From: Eopsaltria australis
Taxonomy: Eukaryota > Chordata > Aves > Passeriformes > Petroicidae
Direction of reading: 5' to 3'
DNA: 64,000 nt
Assembly: GCA_034509425.1 (NCBI GenBank)
Contig: JAVTVJ010001669.1
Location: 1-64,000 of the forward strand
Positions within the stretch are counted from its first letter, which is position 1; the number at the start of each line of letters is the position of its first letter. Shown one piece after another: positions 1 through 11,754 of the stretch. Below the pieces are notes generated by a model. That model saw nothing but the letters and a program-made list of their open reading frames with translations. It searched no databases and had not been told where the DNA came from. The translations under genes and the position numbers were made by a program.

Positions 1-323
1 AATCAGCAACGAGAGCCCAGATCAAGGATCCAAAAATAGGCAAGCCAGGAGAGGCTGAAAGCTCCAATCTTGGCACATGGAAATGTTTTTAGGTGATGAA
101 GACTTAACAAAAGCCAGCAGCAGCAGGAAAAGCACCCTGGAGAGAAATGGCTGTGGGATGATCCCTGCAGTGGGATCCTCTCCACTGGAATTCACCCCTC
201 AGCCTTGGGAAACTGCAGGAGGTGACTGTGTCACAGCTGCTGGTGACAATTGGCGTCCCCCAGTGCAGGGGTGTCCCATGGCAGGGACTGGAGAGCCCTG
301 AGTGGGGTCAGCCCTGCCCCACC
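1..323. other. Unannotated single-copy flank
   Basis: No gene, known repeat or strong signal was recognised here. Short open frames on both strands look random. Confidence 0.4.
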
Positions 324-509
324 TGAGTGTCCCCAGCTCCTGAGTGATCAGAGGATGGATCGCTGCAAAACTCCAAACACCCCCTGAGGCTTTCCCTGGG
401 AATTTGTGTCCATTCCTGAGTGTCCCCAACTCCTGAGTCATCAGAAGATGGATCAGTGCAAATTTCCAATCTCCTCCTGAGGCTTTTCCTGGGAATTTGT
501 GTCCATCCC
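324..509 (+). repeat. 93-bp tandem duplication
   Basis: Two adjacent copies starting TGAGTGTCCCC at 324 and 417, each ending AATTTGTGTCCAT followed by TCC or CCC, with scattered mismatches. Confidence 0.85.
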
Positions 510-604
510 TGAGTGACAGTGGGGAAGGATCTTCACAAGGAAATCCATGGAGCTGTGAGGATGAGCTGTGCTGGGACAGGAATCACTGACTGCACGAGGA
601 GAGG

Positions 605-893
605 GTGGAGAAAAGGCCAAGAGGGCTGGGAAAAGCTGAGAAAATTCAGATTGCTGAGCCTGGAGAAGAAACTGTTCCCTGGGAGGGTTTGAGGCCCTGG
701 CACAGGGTGCCCAGAGAAGCTGTGGCTGCCCCTGGATCCCTGGCAGTGCCCAAGGCCAGGCTGGATGGGGCTTGGAGCAACCTGGGACAGTGGAAGGTGT
801 CCCTGCCATGGCAGGGGTGGCACTGGATGGGCTTTAAGGTCCCTCCCAACCCAACCCAACCCAACCCAACCCATTCCATGATTCCATTTAGGA
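605..893 (+). mobile_element. CR1 LINE 3' end
   Basis: Typical avian CR1 tail: GGCACAGGGTGCCCAGAGAAGC, then CCTGGATCCCTGGCAGTGCC, GGTGTCCCTGCC, and the terminal CCAACCCA run ending in CATTCCATGATTCC. The CCAAC pentamer is repeated about four times at 849-873. Truncated at its 5' end, with no coding capacity. The start is approximate. Confidence 0.9.
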
Positions 894-2012
894 ACGTTTT
901 GCATGGGAAAGGACATGAAAAGCACCCACAGACACCAGGGAATCACCAAACCCCTGAGCTGATGCTGGAAAAGAGCAAAGGCAGCAGCAGTGCAGATCCA
1001 GAGGGGTGGGGTGTGCACAGCAGGGAAGGAATCCTTGCTCCCAGGGCTCTTCTCAGGTGTGCACTGCAGGAAAGGCACGGGAGGGATCAGGGAGGAGGAA
1101 TGAGCAGGAGGAATGAGCAGAGCTGGGGCAGGGGGGGCTCTGTGCCAGTGCCAGCACAGCCAGGGCTGCTCCTGGGGCTGCCCTGCACATGCAGGAGAGT
1201 CTGCAGCAAGAGGAATAAACCAAGGCTGCCGAGGGCAGGAAAAGAAGTCACAGCAATAAAATGCAGCAAGGAAGATTGAGGGTAGAGCCTGGAGAAATCC
1301 CTGCATGTGCTCCCCCTGGGAGAGTGCATAACGAGAGTGTGGAATCTCCATCTCCAAATGTCATCCACAGCAGGTTAAAATACGGCTGGGTCTGCTCAAA
1401 CAGCTCCTCAGAGTCTCTCCCAGCCCTTTTCCTCCATCTGATTCTTCTCTCCATGGCCTCAGAATCTGCTTTACAGCCTGGAAAGAAATACAGAGCTGGA
1501 AGAACTGCACGACAGATTTTCTTGGTAGTGAGTTGGTTTTTTTTTTTCAAGTGACAAATGGAAACTTCCTGTGGGAAAAGTCTGATTTCGGTGTAAAGTG
1601 ATTTTTCTGTGAAAAAGCCAAGATCACACAGAAAAAGCTGCTTGCTGGATCTGCTGACTTGGTGCTGCCCTGAGGTTTTACTGGATCTGCAGAGTTGGTG
1701 CTGACAGAAGATTTTGGTGCGGTTTTCCCTTCGGATGTTCTTCCTCCAGATCAAAAGCCCGGTTAAACACAATAAACCAAAGGTACAGATAAGAGGGCAG
1801 GAGATTGGGGCAGCTCAGGGTTTCCTGCTTCCCTGTTCACAGCCTCCTCTTGCTGGTTGCCCGGGCTGGCTGTGAAAGGTGTGACGTTAGCACAGGCTCT
1901 CCTGCCCTCCTCCCCACTGCATCCAGGATGAAGATCCAGGTTTCCCAGCAGCTTCCCCTCCCTGTGCACCCAGAAGTGCCTGGGAGGTGCAGGAACAAGG
2001 CCGGGCTTGGCA
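894..2012. other. Single-copy flank without recognised genes
   Basis: Mixed-composition DNA with one poly-T run near 1540. No exon, RNA gene or repeat family was recognised. Confidence 0.4.
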
Positions 2013-2018
2013 CAGGAT

Positions 2019-2362
2019 TGTCACACGGGTGGACACGAAAGAGTCAGGCACTCAGTCAGGTCACAGAGCCACCAAGGCTGTCAGGAGAGAAGAAGAGCCC
2101 AGCTTCTCTTTATTCTTACATTTATATACTTTTTCACATACAATTATAAACTGGACAATGAGGTTACCACCTCTCCAATTCCATAAGTGAGAAACCCAGT
2201 CGAATTAACTTTCTCTGCCTTCGAGAAAGAAATAACGAACAATACTAAAAGAACAAAACAATTCTTAACTAGTTATACAAACATAAACTATGGTTACGTA
2301 AAATCTGTGAAAACCTTTGCTACGAAGTGTCAACATAGCACACTGTAAAAATCAAAGCAGCA
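2019..2362 (-). mobile_element. Solo LTR, family L2 (344 bp)
   Basis: Ends are TG...CA. On the minus strand it has a TATATAAA box followed shortly by AATAAA, as expected of a compact retroviral LTR. Flanks are CAGGAT (2013-2018) and CAGGAC (2363-2368), a 6-bp target duplication with one mismatch. The same family occurs at 36979-37305 and 45708-46051. No internal retroviral genes are attached, so it is a solo LTR. Confidence 0.85.
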
Positions 2363-2394
2363 CAGGACAGGCTTAATCTGGAGGGAGCCTGGGA

Positions 2395-2692
2395 GGATGG
2401 GGAGGGACTTTTTCCCACAGCCTGGAGGAGAGGAATGGATTCAACTGGCAGGGAGTAGGGTTAGGTTGGATACTGGGAGGAAATTCCTCCCTGGGAGGAT
2501 TCAGAGGCCCTGGCACAGGGTGCCCAGAGAAGCTGTGGGTGCTCCTGGATCCCTGGCAGTGCCCAAGGCCAGGCTGGATGGGGTTGGAGCAGCCTGGGAC
2601 AGTGGGAGGTGTCCCTGCCCATGGCAGGGTGTGGAATAAATTAATTTTAAAAAGCTTCCAACCCAACCCATTCCATGATTCTGTGATTTGTG
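2395..2692 (+). mobile_element. CR1 LINE 3' end
   Basis: Contains GGTTAGGTTGGATACTGGGAGG, the CCCTGGATCCCTGGCAGTGCC-type block (2548-2566) and the CCAACCCATTCCATGATTC end. 5'-truncated, start approximate. Confidence 0.9.
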
Positions 2693-2847
2693 CTGCTCAT
2701 TTCCCCAGTGGCCCTTCCTCACCCTGTGCTGAGCTGGCTCCAGTCCCAGGGCAGTGGGAGCCACTGGGGGAACTGGGGCTGCACTGGTGCAGGGAAAACC
2801 TGGTGCCGCTCCTTCCTCCAAAAGAAATGCCAAGATAAATGACTTTG

Positions 2848-3231
2848 TGCAGGATTCACAAAGGGCATGGACTCTGCACGAGATGGAGAAGTGCAAAGCC
2901 CTTCATTGAGCAGTGACAATCCCTTCAATCCCAGCACACAAACAGGACAGAACCTCACCCAAACAGCAAAGATGCACCCAGAGTGTCCCCAATCCCCTGC
3001 AGCATTGCCCAGGTGTTCCCTGGGATGGGAACAGGGAAACAATGCCCTGCAAGGGCACAAACCACAATATTCCCACACAATTGCTCCAGAAGGTCACAAA
3101 CCCAGCATTCTTTTGGCCAGCCCATCCCAGGTGAGCTGGATGTGTTTCCATGGTCACCTCTGGGCCCAGGGAAAGGCCAATTCTGGGCCTTCCAGGCCTG
3201 ATTTCCATAACCCCCATGGTGGAACCCTGCA
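2848..3231 (-). mobile_element. Solo LTR, family L1 (384 bp)
   Basis: TGCAGG...CCTGCA ends, flanked by a perfect 6-bp target-site duplication ACTTTG (2842-2847 and 3232-3237). Two further copies are at 40179-40563 and 53433-53818. The minus orientation is inferred from the TATA and AATAAA signals kept in the 40179 copy; here the AATAAA position reads AATGAA. The two ends are partly complementary (TGCAGGRTTC). Confidence 0.9.
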
Positions 3232-3237
3232 ACTTTG

Positions 3238-4050
3238 CACTCTCCATGTCCCTGAGAGATGGGTTTATTTTTTGTGCTCACCCTCGTTCACTAAATAGGG
3301 GTTTTTATGAGAGCCCATCTCTGTTTCTATCATTAGCAGCACATGTGCAGAGCCAGGCTTTGGGCAGTCACCACTCACTCACTGCTCATTGTGATGTCTC
3401 CACACTTTTCCCTCCTCCCTCACTCCCCAAGCAATTAACAGGAAATTCAGCTGCAGCCTGAATGGACACATTTCCAGCAATCTTCCCGAATTCTTTATTT
3501 ACTGGAAAATGAGCAGGGCAAAAACTGCAACGTCAGTTCCCCTTCCCAGGCTGGATCTGTTCCCTCCTCCCAGCTCAGCCCCTCCCTGCCCTGCCCTTTC
3601 CCAAACCCATGCCAGATGAAATTCAGGATGGGGGGAAATTCTGATTGCTGCCCATGGATTCCTCGAGGGATTCATTTCGGGGAATTGCTGTGACCAAGGC
3701 TGAGCTGTTCTCAGCACTCAGGGCTGGGTGTCCCTCCCTGCCCTGCACAGGGATTTGTGCTGAGGGAGCCCAAAGTTCCCTTCTGCATCACCCAGAGCAG
3801 GGCCTGATGGCATTTCCTGCCGTGCCAAGAGAAAATCCGGTGCCTGCTGCCTGGAATAAGGAATGGTTTCAGCAGTGGGGATGTGCTGAGGCAGCCAAGG
3901 CACTGCCTGAGCCAGGGGAACAGGAGATGGATGGAGGAGGTGAAGGGAATTGGAGTCCAAGCTGTGCTTTCCTCTTCATACAGAGCCTGGAGCAGCTGCT
4001 GCAGGGATGAAACACCCTGTGAGCACAGCCATCAAACCTGGCCCTGCAGC
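3238..4050. other. Single-copy flank
   Basis: No gene or known repeat family was recognised in this stretch. Confidence 0.4.
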
Positions 4051-4335
4051 AGGGACCCCAGAGATCCCTCTGACATCTCCTGATGCTCTCACAGTCCTAC
4101 AAACCATTCCCAGCTCTGGGGGACCCCAGAGATCCCTCTGACATCTCCTGATGCTCTCACAGTCCTACAAACCATTCCCAGCTCTAGGGGATCCCAGAGA
4201 TCCCTCTGACATCTCCTTCTGGTGCTCTCACAGTCCAATAAACCCCCCACAGCTCTGGGGGATCCCAGAGATCTCTCTGACATCTCCTTTGGATGCTCTC
4301 ACAGTCCTACAAACCCTTCCCAGCTCTGGGAACAC
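4051..4335 (+). repeat. Tandem repeat, 68-71 bp unit, four copies
   Basis: The GAGATCCCTCTGACATCTCC motif starts at 4061, 4129, 4197 and (variant) 4268. Each is followed by a CTCACAGTCC...CAGCTCTGGG segment. Confidence 0.9.
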
Positions 4336-4473
4336 CTGAGGGAGGTCCTTGCTCTGCCCTTGGAAAAGAAAGGGAGATCTCGGTGCTGCTGGAAAGATTT
4401 AAGGCAGCTCTGGAGAAATGAAAGGCTCAGAGGATTCTCCCAGGATTTCAGCCTGCCCTCGTTCCCCTCCACT

Positions 4474-4889
4474 GGAGGAGGAGGAGGAGGAGGAGGGAAA
4501 GGAGAAAGAAGGAGGAGGAGGAAGAGAAGAGGGAGGAGGAGGAGGAGGAGGAAAAGGAGGAGCAGGAGGAGGAGGAGGAGGAGCAGGAGGAGGAGCAGGA
4601 GGAGGAGCAGGAGCAGGAGGAGGAAAAGGAGAAGAAGGAGGAGGAGGAGGAAGAGGAGCAACAGGAGGAGAAGAAGGAGGAAGAAGAAAAGGAGCAGGAG
4701 AAGGAAGAAGAGGAGCAGGAGGAAGAGAAGAAGGAGGAGGAAAAGGAGAGGAAGAAGGAGGAGGAAGGAGGAGGAAAAGGAGCAGGAGGAGGAAAAGGAG
4801 CAGGAGGAGGAAGAAGAGAAGAAGGAGGAGGAGGAAGAGGAGCAGCAGGAGGAGAAGGAGGAAGAAGAAAAGGAGCAGGAGGAGAAGGG
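4474..4889 (+). repeat. GGA/GAA polypurine tract, about 415 bp
   Basis: Almost pure purine on the + strand (GGAGGA, GAAGAA, with occasional GCA). Such tracts can form triplex DNA. Long Arg/Glu-, Gly- or Leu/Ser-rich open frames on both strands are by-products. Confidence 0.95.
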
Positions 4890-7679
4890 CTGCACCAGAT
4901 GCAGAAATGAGTCTGGTTTGGGGAGTCAATTCAAAGGATGCCCTCACATCTGGGATCTCCAAGGTCTGGGGTAGGATGGATACAGGCCAAGGTCCAAAAT
5001 CCCAGTGGGACACAAGCACAGGTCAAGAAATTCCTGAATTCTCTGTCCATGCTCCCGATCCCAGAGGAGAGTCTCACCCACAGGAGGCTGCTCTGCCTGC
5101 TCCAGCGACCTTCAGGAGCCCTGGGATGTAACAAATCCCAAAAAAACGCTTTTGTGCATCAGTTGGGACATTGGAAAAGATCTCAGGTTGATTACAGAGG
5201 ATCCAATGCTGAGAAATCCACATTTAACTTTAACTGCAGACTCTGTGACCTTGCCTGGCCCTCCCCAGCCTCTGCTGCAAACCGTGTGCTCGACAGCCTT
5301 TATTTAACGATTATTTACCCTTTATCACTGTTATTTGAAATGGTGTTGTGTGTGCAGGAGCTTCCAGAGGCAGCTGAGAACGGTGGGGTTATTTTTCAAG
5401 GCAGGCAGCAGCTCCTCTCGTGATAAAAATCCAAAATTTGATACCAGCACTCCAAAACCTGAGCTACCAGTGACTCCTGGGGGATTTACAGAGAGGGCCT
5501 GGCCACAGCGAGCTGGATTTTTCATGCTGGTAGAGATTATATTTAATTAGAGTGAAGGAAATAGAATTAATTAATGGAATTAATGCAGTGGGAGAATCAA
5601 CTCTCCACTTAAGGTGGGTGGTTTTTTCCTCAAAGGAATAATTTCTTTAAAGGGCAAGTTAGGACCCACTAAGAAGAGCAGCACTGCTGGAGTCAGGGGA
5701 TTTTAGGGTAAAATAAACTCAAAGCAGGGAAGTGTGTGATGATTGTTGTGTGTGGAGGGATCCTAAAGGACTGGGGAGAGCAAGAATGAAAAACAGAAAT
5801 GAAAAAAAAGTCCAAAAATGCCAAATTCTTCCTCGTGAGTGACTGTGCAGTGACTCCCTTGGCTTCACAATATTTTGGGGACTGAGAGCTCCCCCTGATT
5901 CCCTCCCAGGTGAAAGAAATGTCTCTGGATCTGCTTTTGCTTGAGAGGAAATTCTGGTTTTATTTCAAGAGCAGTGACATTCCTTCCATCCTGTCCAGGC
6001 TCTTTTGTTGCCATAAGAGCTGCAGTTTTTGGGTGGAAGGAGCCTGGCAGCCACACCTGGAGCTTGTTTTCCAAAAATAACATTTACTTTTGGCTAATTT
6101 AATACTTTGCAACTCCTCAGGAGGAGTTTTTCATTTCCTTTCCGAGGGACTGTGTAAATATGAATAAAAGTCAGTTGTTTCACGAGCAGGGAAGAAAATA
6201 AAATATGAAAAGAAAGAAAAAAGCTCCTTTGGCAAACACCCACGTGGAAGTTTTTAAAAGCAGCCTCAAACTGCATCTGTGGGCTGCAGCTTCTCCTCCA
6301 CCCCTGTGCATCCCTGGACTCCAGAGGGGGAGTGCAAACAGGAAATCCCCATTTTAAAGCCACTTTTTGGGGTTTTTGTAGATTTGAGCTGCCAGGTGAG
6401 AGCCTGGAAAACAAGGAGGGAATTCCAGAGGTGTGCTGGGCAAGGTGGGGAGTCCCAATTTTTATGGGAAATTGGCCAAGTTTATGGGAAATTGGCCAAA
6501 TTTATGGAAAATTGGCCAAGTTTTGCTTCCCTGTGGCAGAATTTGGGGTCTGTGCAGTTGCTCAGGGCTGGGCACACTCAGACCCAGCTGATGAACATTC
6601 AGGGTTTGGCACAAGGACAGAAAGGAGCTTTCAACAGGTGAAAGTCAAGGGATTTTGGTGGAAAAAGCCCCGAAGTACCTTGAATTAAGAGGATTTCCAA
6701 CCTCCCTGGCCAGCAGAAGCTCTGTCCTGCCTCAGGCTCCTGCCCTAAATGATCCCACAAAGGACAATCCTTTCTTTCGTATTTTCCACAGAAATTTCAG
6801 GTCCTTCTTAAGCTGCTTTACCAGGTTGTGACCAAACCTTCTTCTTGTTTAAAACCACAGAATTTCAAAATAAAGACCTTCACGGATGCTTCCTGTGCCC
6901 TTTCCAGTCCCACAGACCATCCCATCCATAAATCCCTGCAGTCTGAGCAGTAATTTAGCACAGGAGGAACACACCATGAGTCCAGGTGAGCTCGACAGCA
7001 AGGAACATCTCACTCCTGAGAACCCTGGAGATGACTGAATACTGATCTTTATACTGGAGATTCGATGGATGCAGATTGATTTTAGATTAAGAAACACGAA
7101 TCATAAACTCTGACAAGGTTCAGATTCTTTTCTGTGCTGATTTTTGGGCGATTCATTGCAATTTTTTGGTTGCTGCAGCTGTTTTTGTTGAGTTCCAAGG
7201 GACATAAATGTTGATTCCTTTGTCCTGCTCAGTTATCTTAGGGACTAAATCAAGGTTTTATTGCTGCTCCTTGCCACTGTAAATTCAGAATTAATTAATA
7301 ATCAATAATTAATTAATAATTAATAACCAATGTCCAATATTCAGTTAAAAATCTGCTGTTCCCATGGGGTTTCTAAGATGTTTATTTGCTGGGATATTCG
7401 TGGTGGCTGCGAGTGGCAGAAAATCAGAGATTCCTCGTGCATGGGAATAAAAGGTGGAAATTTCTTCTCACGAGCAGCAGGAGAACCACAAAATGCTGCC
7501 AGGGTGATTTTTAGAAGTTTCTTTTTGAAAATTTCAGAAGGAAATGGGAATGGGGCAGTCAGTCCTGCTGGGGTGGGGAAGGGATTGGGAGACTGAGCTT
7601 TGAGAAGTGCTGAGCCAGGATTCGAAGGTCTCCTGTCAGGAGGAGCTCCAGAGAGGTCAAGGATGAGCTGGACCTTCTG
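4890..7679. other. Single-copy flank with one small tandem repeat
   Basis: About 2.8 kb with no recognised exon. A 20-bp unit (TTTATGGGAAATTGGCCAA) is present in three copies at 6457-6524. An AT-rich run of AATTAAT motifs lies at 7288-7325. Nothing else could be supported. Confidence 0.4.
6457..6524 (+). repeat. 20-bp tandem repeat, three copies
   Basis: TTTATGGGAAATTGGCCAAG repeated with one or two changes per unit. Confidence 0.85.
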
Positions 7680-8365
7680 CAGGAGAGGCTGGGAATGCGG
7701 GGATGCTCCAGTGTGAGCAGGGAATGAGACTGGGAATGTTGGGATGCTCCAGTGTGAGCAGGGAATGAGACTGGGAATGCTGGGATGTTCCAGTGTGAGC
7801 AGGGAGAGAGGCTGGGAATGCTGGGATGCTCCAGTGTGAGCAGAGAGAGAGGCTGGGAATGCTGGGATGCTCCAGTGTGAGCAGGGAATGAGACTGGGAA
7901 TGTTGGGATGCTCCAGTGAGAGCAGGAGAGAGGCTGGGAATGCTGGGATGCTCCAGTGTGAGCAGAGAATGAGGCTGGGAATGCTGGGATGCTCCAGTGT
8001 GAGCAGGGAATGAGACTGGGAATGTTGGGATGCTCCAGTGTGAGCAGAGAATGAGGCTGGGAATGCTGGGATGTTCCAGTGTGAGCAGGGAATGAGACTG
8101 GGAATGCTGGGATGCTCCAGTGAGAGCAGGGAGAGAGGCTGGGAATGCTGAGCAGGGAATGAGGCTGGGAATGCTGGGATGCTCCAGTGAGAGCAGGGAA
8201 TGAGGATGGGAATGCTGGGATGCTCCAGTGAGAGCAGGGAATGAGACTGGGAATGCTGGGATGCTCCAGTGAGAGCAGGGAATGAGACTGGGAATGTTGG
8301 GATGCTCCAGTGAGAGCAGGGAGAGAGGCTGGGAATGCTGAGCTGGGAGGGAGGCTGGGAATGCT
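7680..8365 (+). repeat. 41-bp minisatellite, about 16 units
   Basis: Units read CTGGGAATGCTGGGATGCTC then CAGTGTGAGCAGGGAATGAGA (for example 7701 to 7742). Variants have GAGAGAGG in place of GAATGAGA. A 254-residue frame on the minus strand is a by-product. Confidence 0.95.
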
Positions 8366-8609
8366 GGGATGGACCTGTCAGAGGGATTTTTTCCCGAAGT
8401 CGATGTGGTGGGATGAAGCATCTGCTGTTTGATGGTGTTGAGGCTTCACTGCCTCTCCAAACATCGTGTTCAGAGCTCCAGGGCGTGGGGGATCCTCGGC
8501 TCTTCCCCTCTGGTCCCCTCTGTCCCCGTTCCCACCTGCAGGGACCCAGCTGAGCTGCAGGTTTTTGCTGAAGGCAGTGGCTGTTGTTTGCTCAGCACCC
8601 CCGTGCATC

Positions 8610-8835
8610 CCTCGCTGTTGGAGAATCCCGAATCCCTGGGGGTGGAAAAGCCCTCCAAGATCATCAACCCAGCCTGTGCCTCATCCCCAGTGCCACCTCC
8701 AGGAGTTCCTTGGGCACCTCCAGGGATGGGCACTCCAAACCTCCCTGGGCAGCCCCTGCCCACATTTAAGCACCTTTGCCATGCAGAAATCCCTCCCGAT
8801 GTCCCCGTGTGATGCTTTGATGCTTTTACACCTGA
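8610..8835 (-). mobile_element. CR1 LINE 3' end
   Basis: Minus-strand CR1: GGAAAAGCCCTCCAAGATCATC, then TCCAGGGATGGGCACTCCAA and CCTCCCTGGGCAGCCCCTGC. Diverged, so probably older than the copies with intact tails. Confidence 0.8.
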
Positions 8836-10330
8836 ATAACGTCCAAGGCAGGGCTGGCACCGGGGACTGAGCTCTGAATGGGAAACGAGCTCTGCCAACA
8901 GCGCCGGGGGAGAGCGGATATGATTTATTTAGCGTGATAAAGCAGCAGCAGTGCGTTAATCAAACACTCATTAGCAACAGGTCGGGCTATAATTAGAGAG
9001 CCTGGTGGAGTTGGCCACTTGTCCCTGAATGCCAGCAGTCAGACCCGGAGCGTCTGGGATGAGCAGGGATTAGTTTGGGAAGCAAAGTGCGCTCAGGAGC
9101 TGCTCGGGGATCCCTGAGCCTCCCTTTATCCCAGCAATTAAGGGAACACAGGGATCTCAAGTGGCGCTCGCTGCTCTCTGAGTGCCGTGAAATCCTCAGC
9201 AAAAGCTCCCAACAGTAATTAAATCTCATCTGAAAGGGCTCGAAACCCCAGGGGGTACAAAGGAGCTCTCTTCTCTCCTGTCGCAGGAGGGGGAAAGGGA
9301 AGTTCTGCTCCTCAAGCGCAGGTTTAGATTTTTAAAAGGTGTTTTTTCCCTTCTCCGTGCTGTGTTAGGAACCAAATCTCCACAACTGCATCGTCTCAAC
9401 ATCAGGAGTTTCTCCTCCTCGCGGAGGCAGCGGGATTGTGGCAGCTCAGGTGCGAAGGGAAAGCAAACACCTGGATCAAAGCTGCATCCTTTTGTTGTGG
9501 GGTTGTGCTGAATCCTCCGGGGAATGATTTAGGGAATGATGTAGGGAATGATTTAGGGAATGATTTAGGGAATGATTTAGGGAATGAAGGGCCGGGATCA
9601 GGGATTGGAGGTGGGGTTGGAAATGCCGGATAAAGGCGCATCCCTGCATCCTGACACCCTCGGGTGCTCCTGCAGTGCCCTCACATTCCAGTTCCTCTCT
9701 CCAGGCACAGCTTTCCCCTCCACCAGCACAGAGAGGCCCCAAATTCTGCTCTGATCATCAGATCGTGGAACCACACAATCCCAGAATGGTTTCCTCTAAT
9801 TGCACTGGGTTTAATTCTGCCCAAGAGTCCTCTAAGGAATTGTTTTTATCCTGTAGCAAACCCTCAGGTAACCCCAAATCAAATGCTGTCCCGAAATCAG
9901 AGAACACAGCAATTTATTAGATCAGTGTTGTTGTTGATTAGCACTGAAAATATCAAGAAGGCAAATTTATTCATTTATTCTCCTCTGATTCCTACTGATT
10001 TGCAAATTCTATTCCCCATCTTTAATTCCTGATCCTTTAGGAGCTGTTTTATTCTTGTGCTGGAGAGCAGTCTTGGATTGATGGGTTCATAATGACCTCG
10101 ATTATCCCCTTTAGTCTTTCAAAATATTGATTTTTTTTTTTGTTAACTCTGATTGTCCAAGTTTACTGGAAATCAAAACCAACCATGTCTGAATTTCCTT
10201 ATCCAGCTCTTTAAAACTCTTTCCAAAGACAAAAATACCTGGACTTGCAAATCTTGCAGTGACCAGCATCAGTAACTGCTGTTTAATCCGTGAGGGTGGA
10301 AAAATTCATCACCACTTAAGAGGGTCCCCA
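8836..10330. other. Flank with candidate conserved block and small repeat
   Basis: 8900-9240 has the look of constrained non-coding DNA (AT-rich homeodomain-like TAATTA and TTAATCA motifs mixed with CpG). A 12-bp repeat lies at 9518-9588. No gene was recognised. Confidence 0.35.
9518..9588 (+). repeat. 12-bp tandem repeat, five to six copies
   Basis: GGGAATGATTTA repeated, one unit with GATGTA. Confidence 0.9.
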
Positions 10331-10337
10331 AAATGAA

Positions 10338-10395
10338 ATCACAGAATCCTTCAGGTTGGAAAAGACCTTGGAGATCATTGAGTCCAACTTTTGAA
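10338..10395 (-). mobile_element. Short CR1 3' terminal fragment
   Basis: TCACAGAATCCTTCAGGTTGG followed by AAAAGACCTTGGAGATCATTG and AGTCCAAC is the complement of a CR1 tail. Confidence 0.8.
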
Positions 10396-10414
10396 GTATT
10401 TATTGGCAGTGTGT

Positions 10415-11005
10415 CTTTTCTTAAATCAATTCAATCATCATCAACTTAAATATTTTCCAGCTGATGAGCTTCACCTTAATTATTTTTTTACCAATATTTT
10501 TACCAATATTTTTACTCTTTTTCTGTATTCCCCTTTTTTCTATATTTTTGCCAGGCTGTGACCTCTGCCCTGAGCCTCCTCATGGCTTTTTAGGCGCTGC
10601 AGGTTTTGTGACCTGGTGCTTCTCACTCTCTTTTCTTAAATCAATTCAATCACCATCAACTGAAATATTTTCCAGCTGATCAGCCTCACCTTAATTATTT
10701 TTACCAATATTTTTACCAATATTTTTACCAATATTTTTACCAATATTTTTGCCAATATAACCTCTCCTGCAGCCTGTAAATTTGTCTGCAACTCTTATTA
10801 TTTTCTGATAATTCCTAAACTTTTACCATAAATCCACAGCTCCCAGCTTCCCCTTTTTTCCGTATTTTTGGACACATTTTCCTTCTGCATTTTTGGACAC
10901 ATTTTCCTTCCATATTTTTGCCCAGCTGTGACCTCTGCCCTGAGCCTCCTCATGGCTTTTTAGGCGCTGCAGGTTTTGTGACCTGGCGTTTCTCACTCTC
11001 TTCTC
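10415..11005 (+). repeat. Interleaved local duplications with ACCAATATTTTT repeats
   Basis: A segment beginning CTTTTCTTAAATCAATTCAATC at about 10418 recurs at about 10628. A CTGTGACCTCTGCCCTGAGC block at about 10555 recurs at about 10925. Between them are runs of the 12-bp unit TTTTTACCAATA (10485-10512 and 10697-10760). Confidence 0.85.
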
Positions 11006-11754
11006 TCTCCATCCTCCCTCCTGTTTTCAGCTCTGTCCAAACCAGGAGATTTTTGTCTCAGCAGAGCTGAAATCACAGATGGTGGAACTCAGCAGAGCCC
11101 GGGGGATTTCTTAGTCAGAGCCACACAGGAGCAATTAGAGCAGAGAGAGCCACCCAGGCCAGGAGATCCTCGTGTTCCTGCTCGAGTGCAGCCGCAGAGC
11201 CACAAACGGGGCCTTGGCTCTGCCCTTCAAAGCACCAGCTGATTTCCTGCTGGCGTCTCACAGCTTGTGGCAGCAATAAAAATAAACCAGAGGCATTTCA
11301 TTCCCCACACAATGGAGCTGAGGTTGTGCCTGAGCTGCAGATGGGGAGTGGAAGGAGCTCACCACGCCGCAGCCTGTGCGGGAAGCGGGGCAGGGGCTGA
11401 AGGTACAAATTGTGCCCATTCCTGTCGTGCTGGGGGTAAATCCTCCCTGCAACGAGGAGTTTTCCTGCCTCACTTCTCCTCTCGTGGCTCTGGGTGATGC
11501 TGGGCTGCCCAAGAGGGGTTTGCAGGCAGGACAGGGACCCAAAGGAGGGACGGAAATGGGTGGTGAAGGCTCATCTGTGCTGCTGGAAAAGGGAGGGATT
11601 CACATATTGGAATGTGGTCACCGGGAGTGGCTCCAGGCAATCCCTGGGAGGATTTGGGAGGGAGATGGTTCCTGTCCCTGCTCTGTCCCTCATCTGTCCC
11701 ATCTCTGGCACGTGCTGGCAGAGCTCAGAGCTCAGCAGTGTGCATGTGATGAGC

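Noticed and set aside
533..1357. 274-residue minus-strand frame
   Set aside because: It overlaps a CR1 tail and has no similarity to a protein family I recognise.
2848..3231. Protein-coding exon conserved between three places (frame starting M-W-E-Y-C-G)
   Set aside because: The conservation is that of an LTR family with target duplications; the frame is not preserved at the ends and has no coding context.
4222..5131. Long Arg/Glu-, Gly- or Leu/Ser-rich frames on both strands
   Set aside because: By-products of the GGA/GAA tract; stops are absent because of composition.
7657..8421. 254-residue open frame on the minus strand
   Set aside because: It runs through the 41-bp minisatellite; the protein is a simple echo of the repeat.
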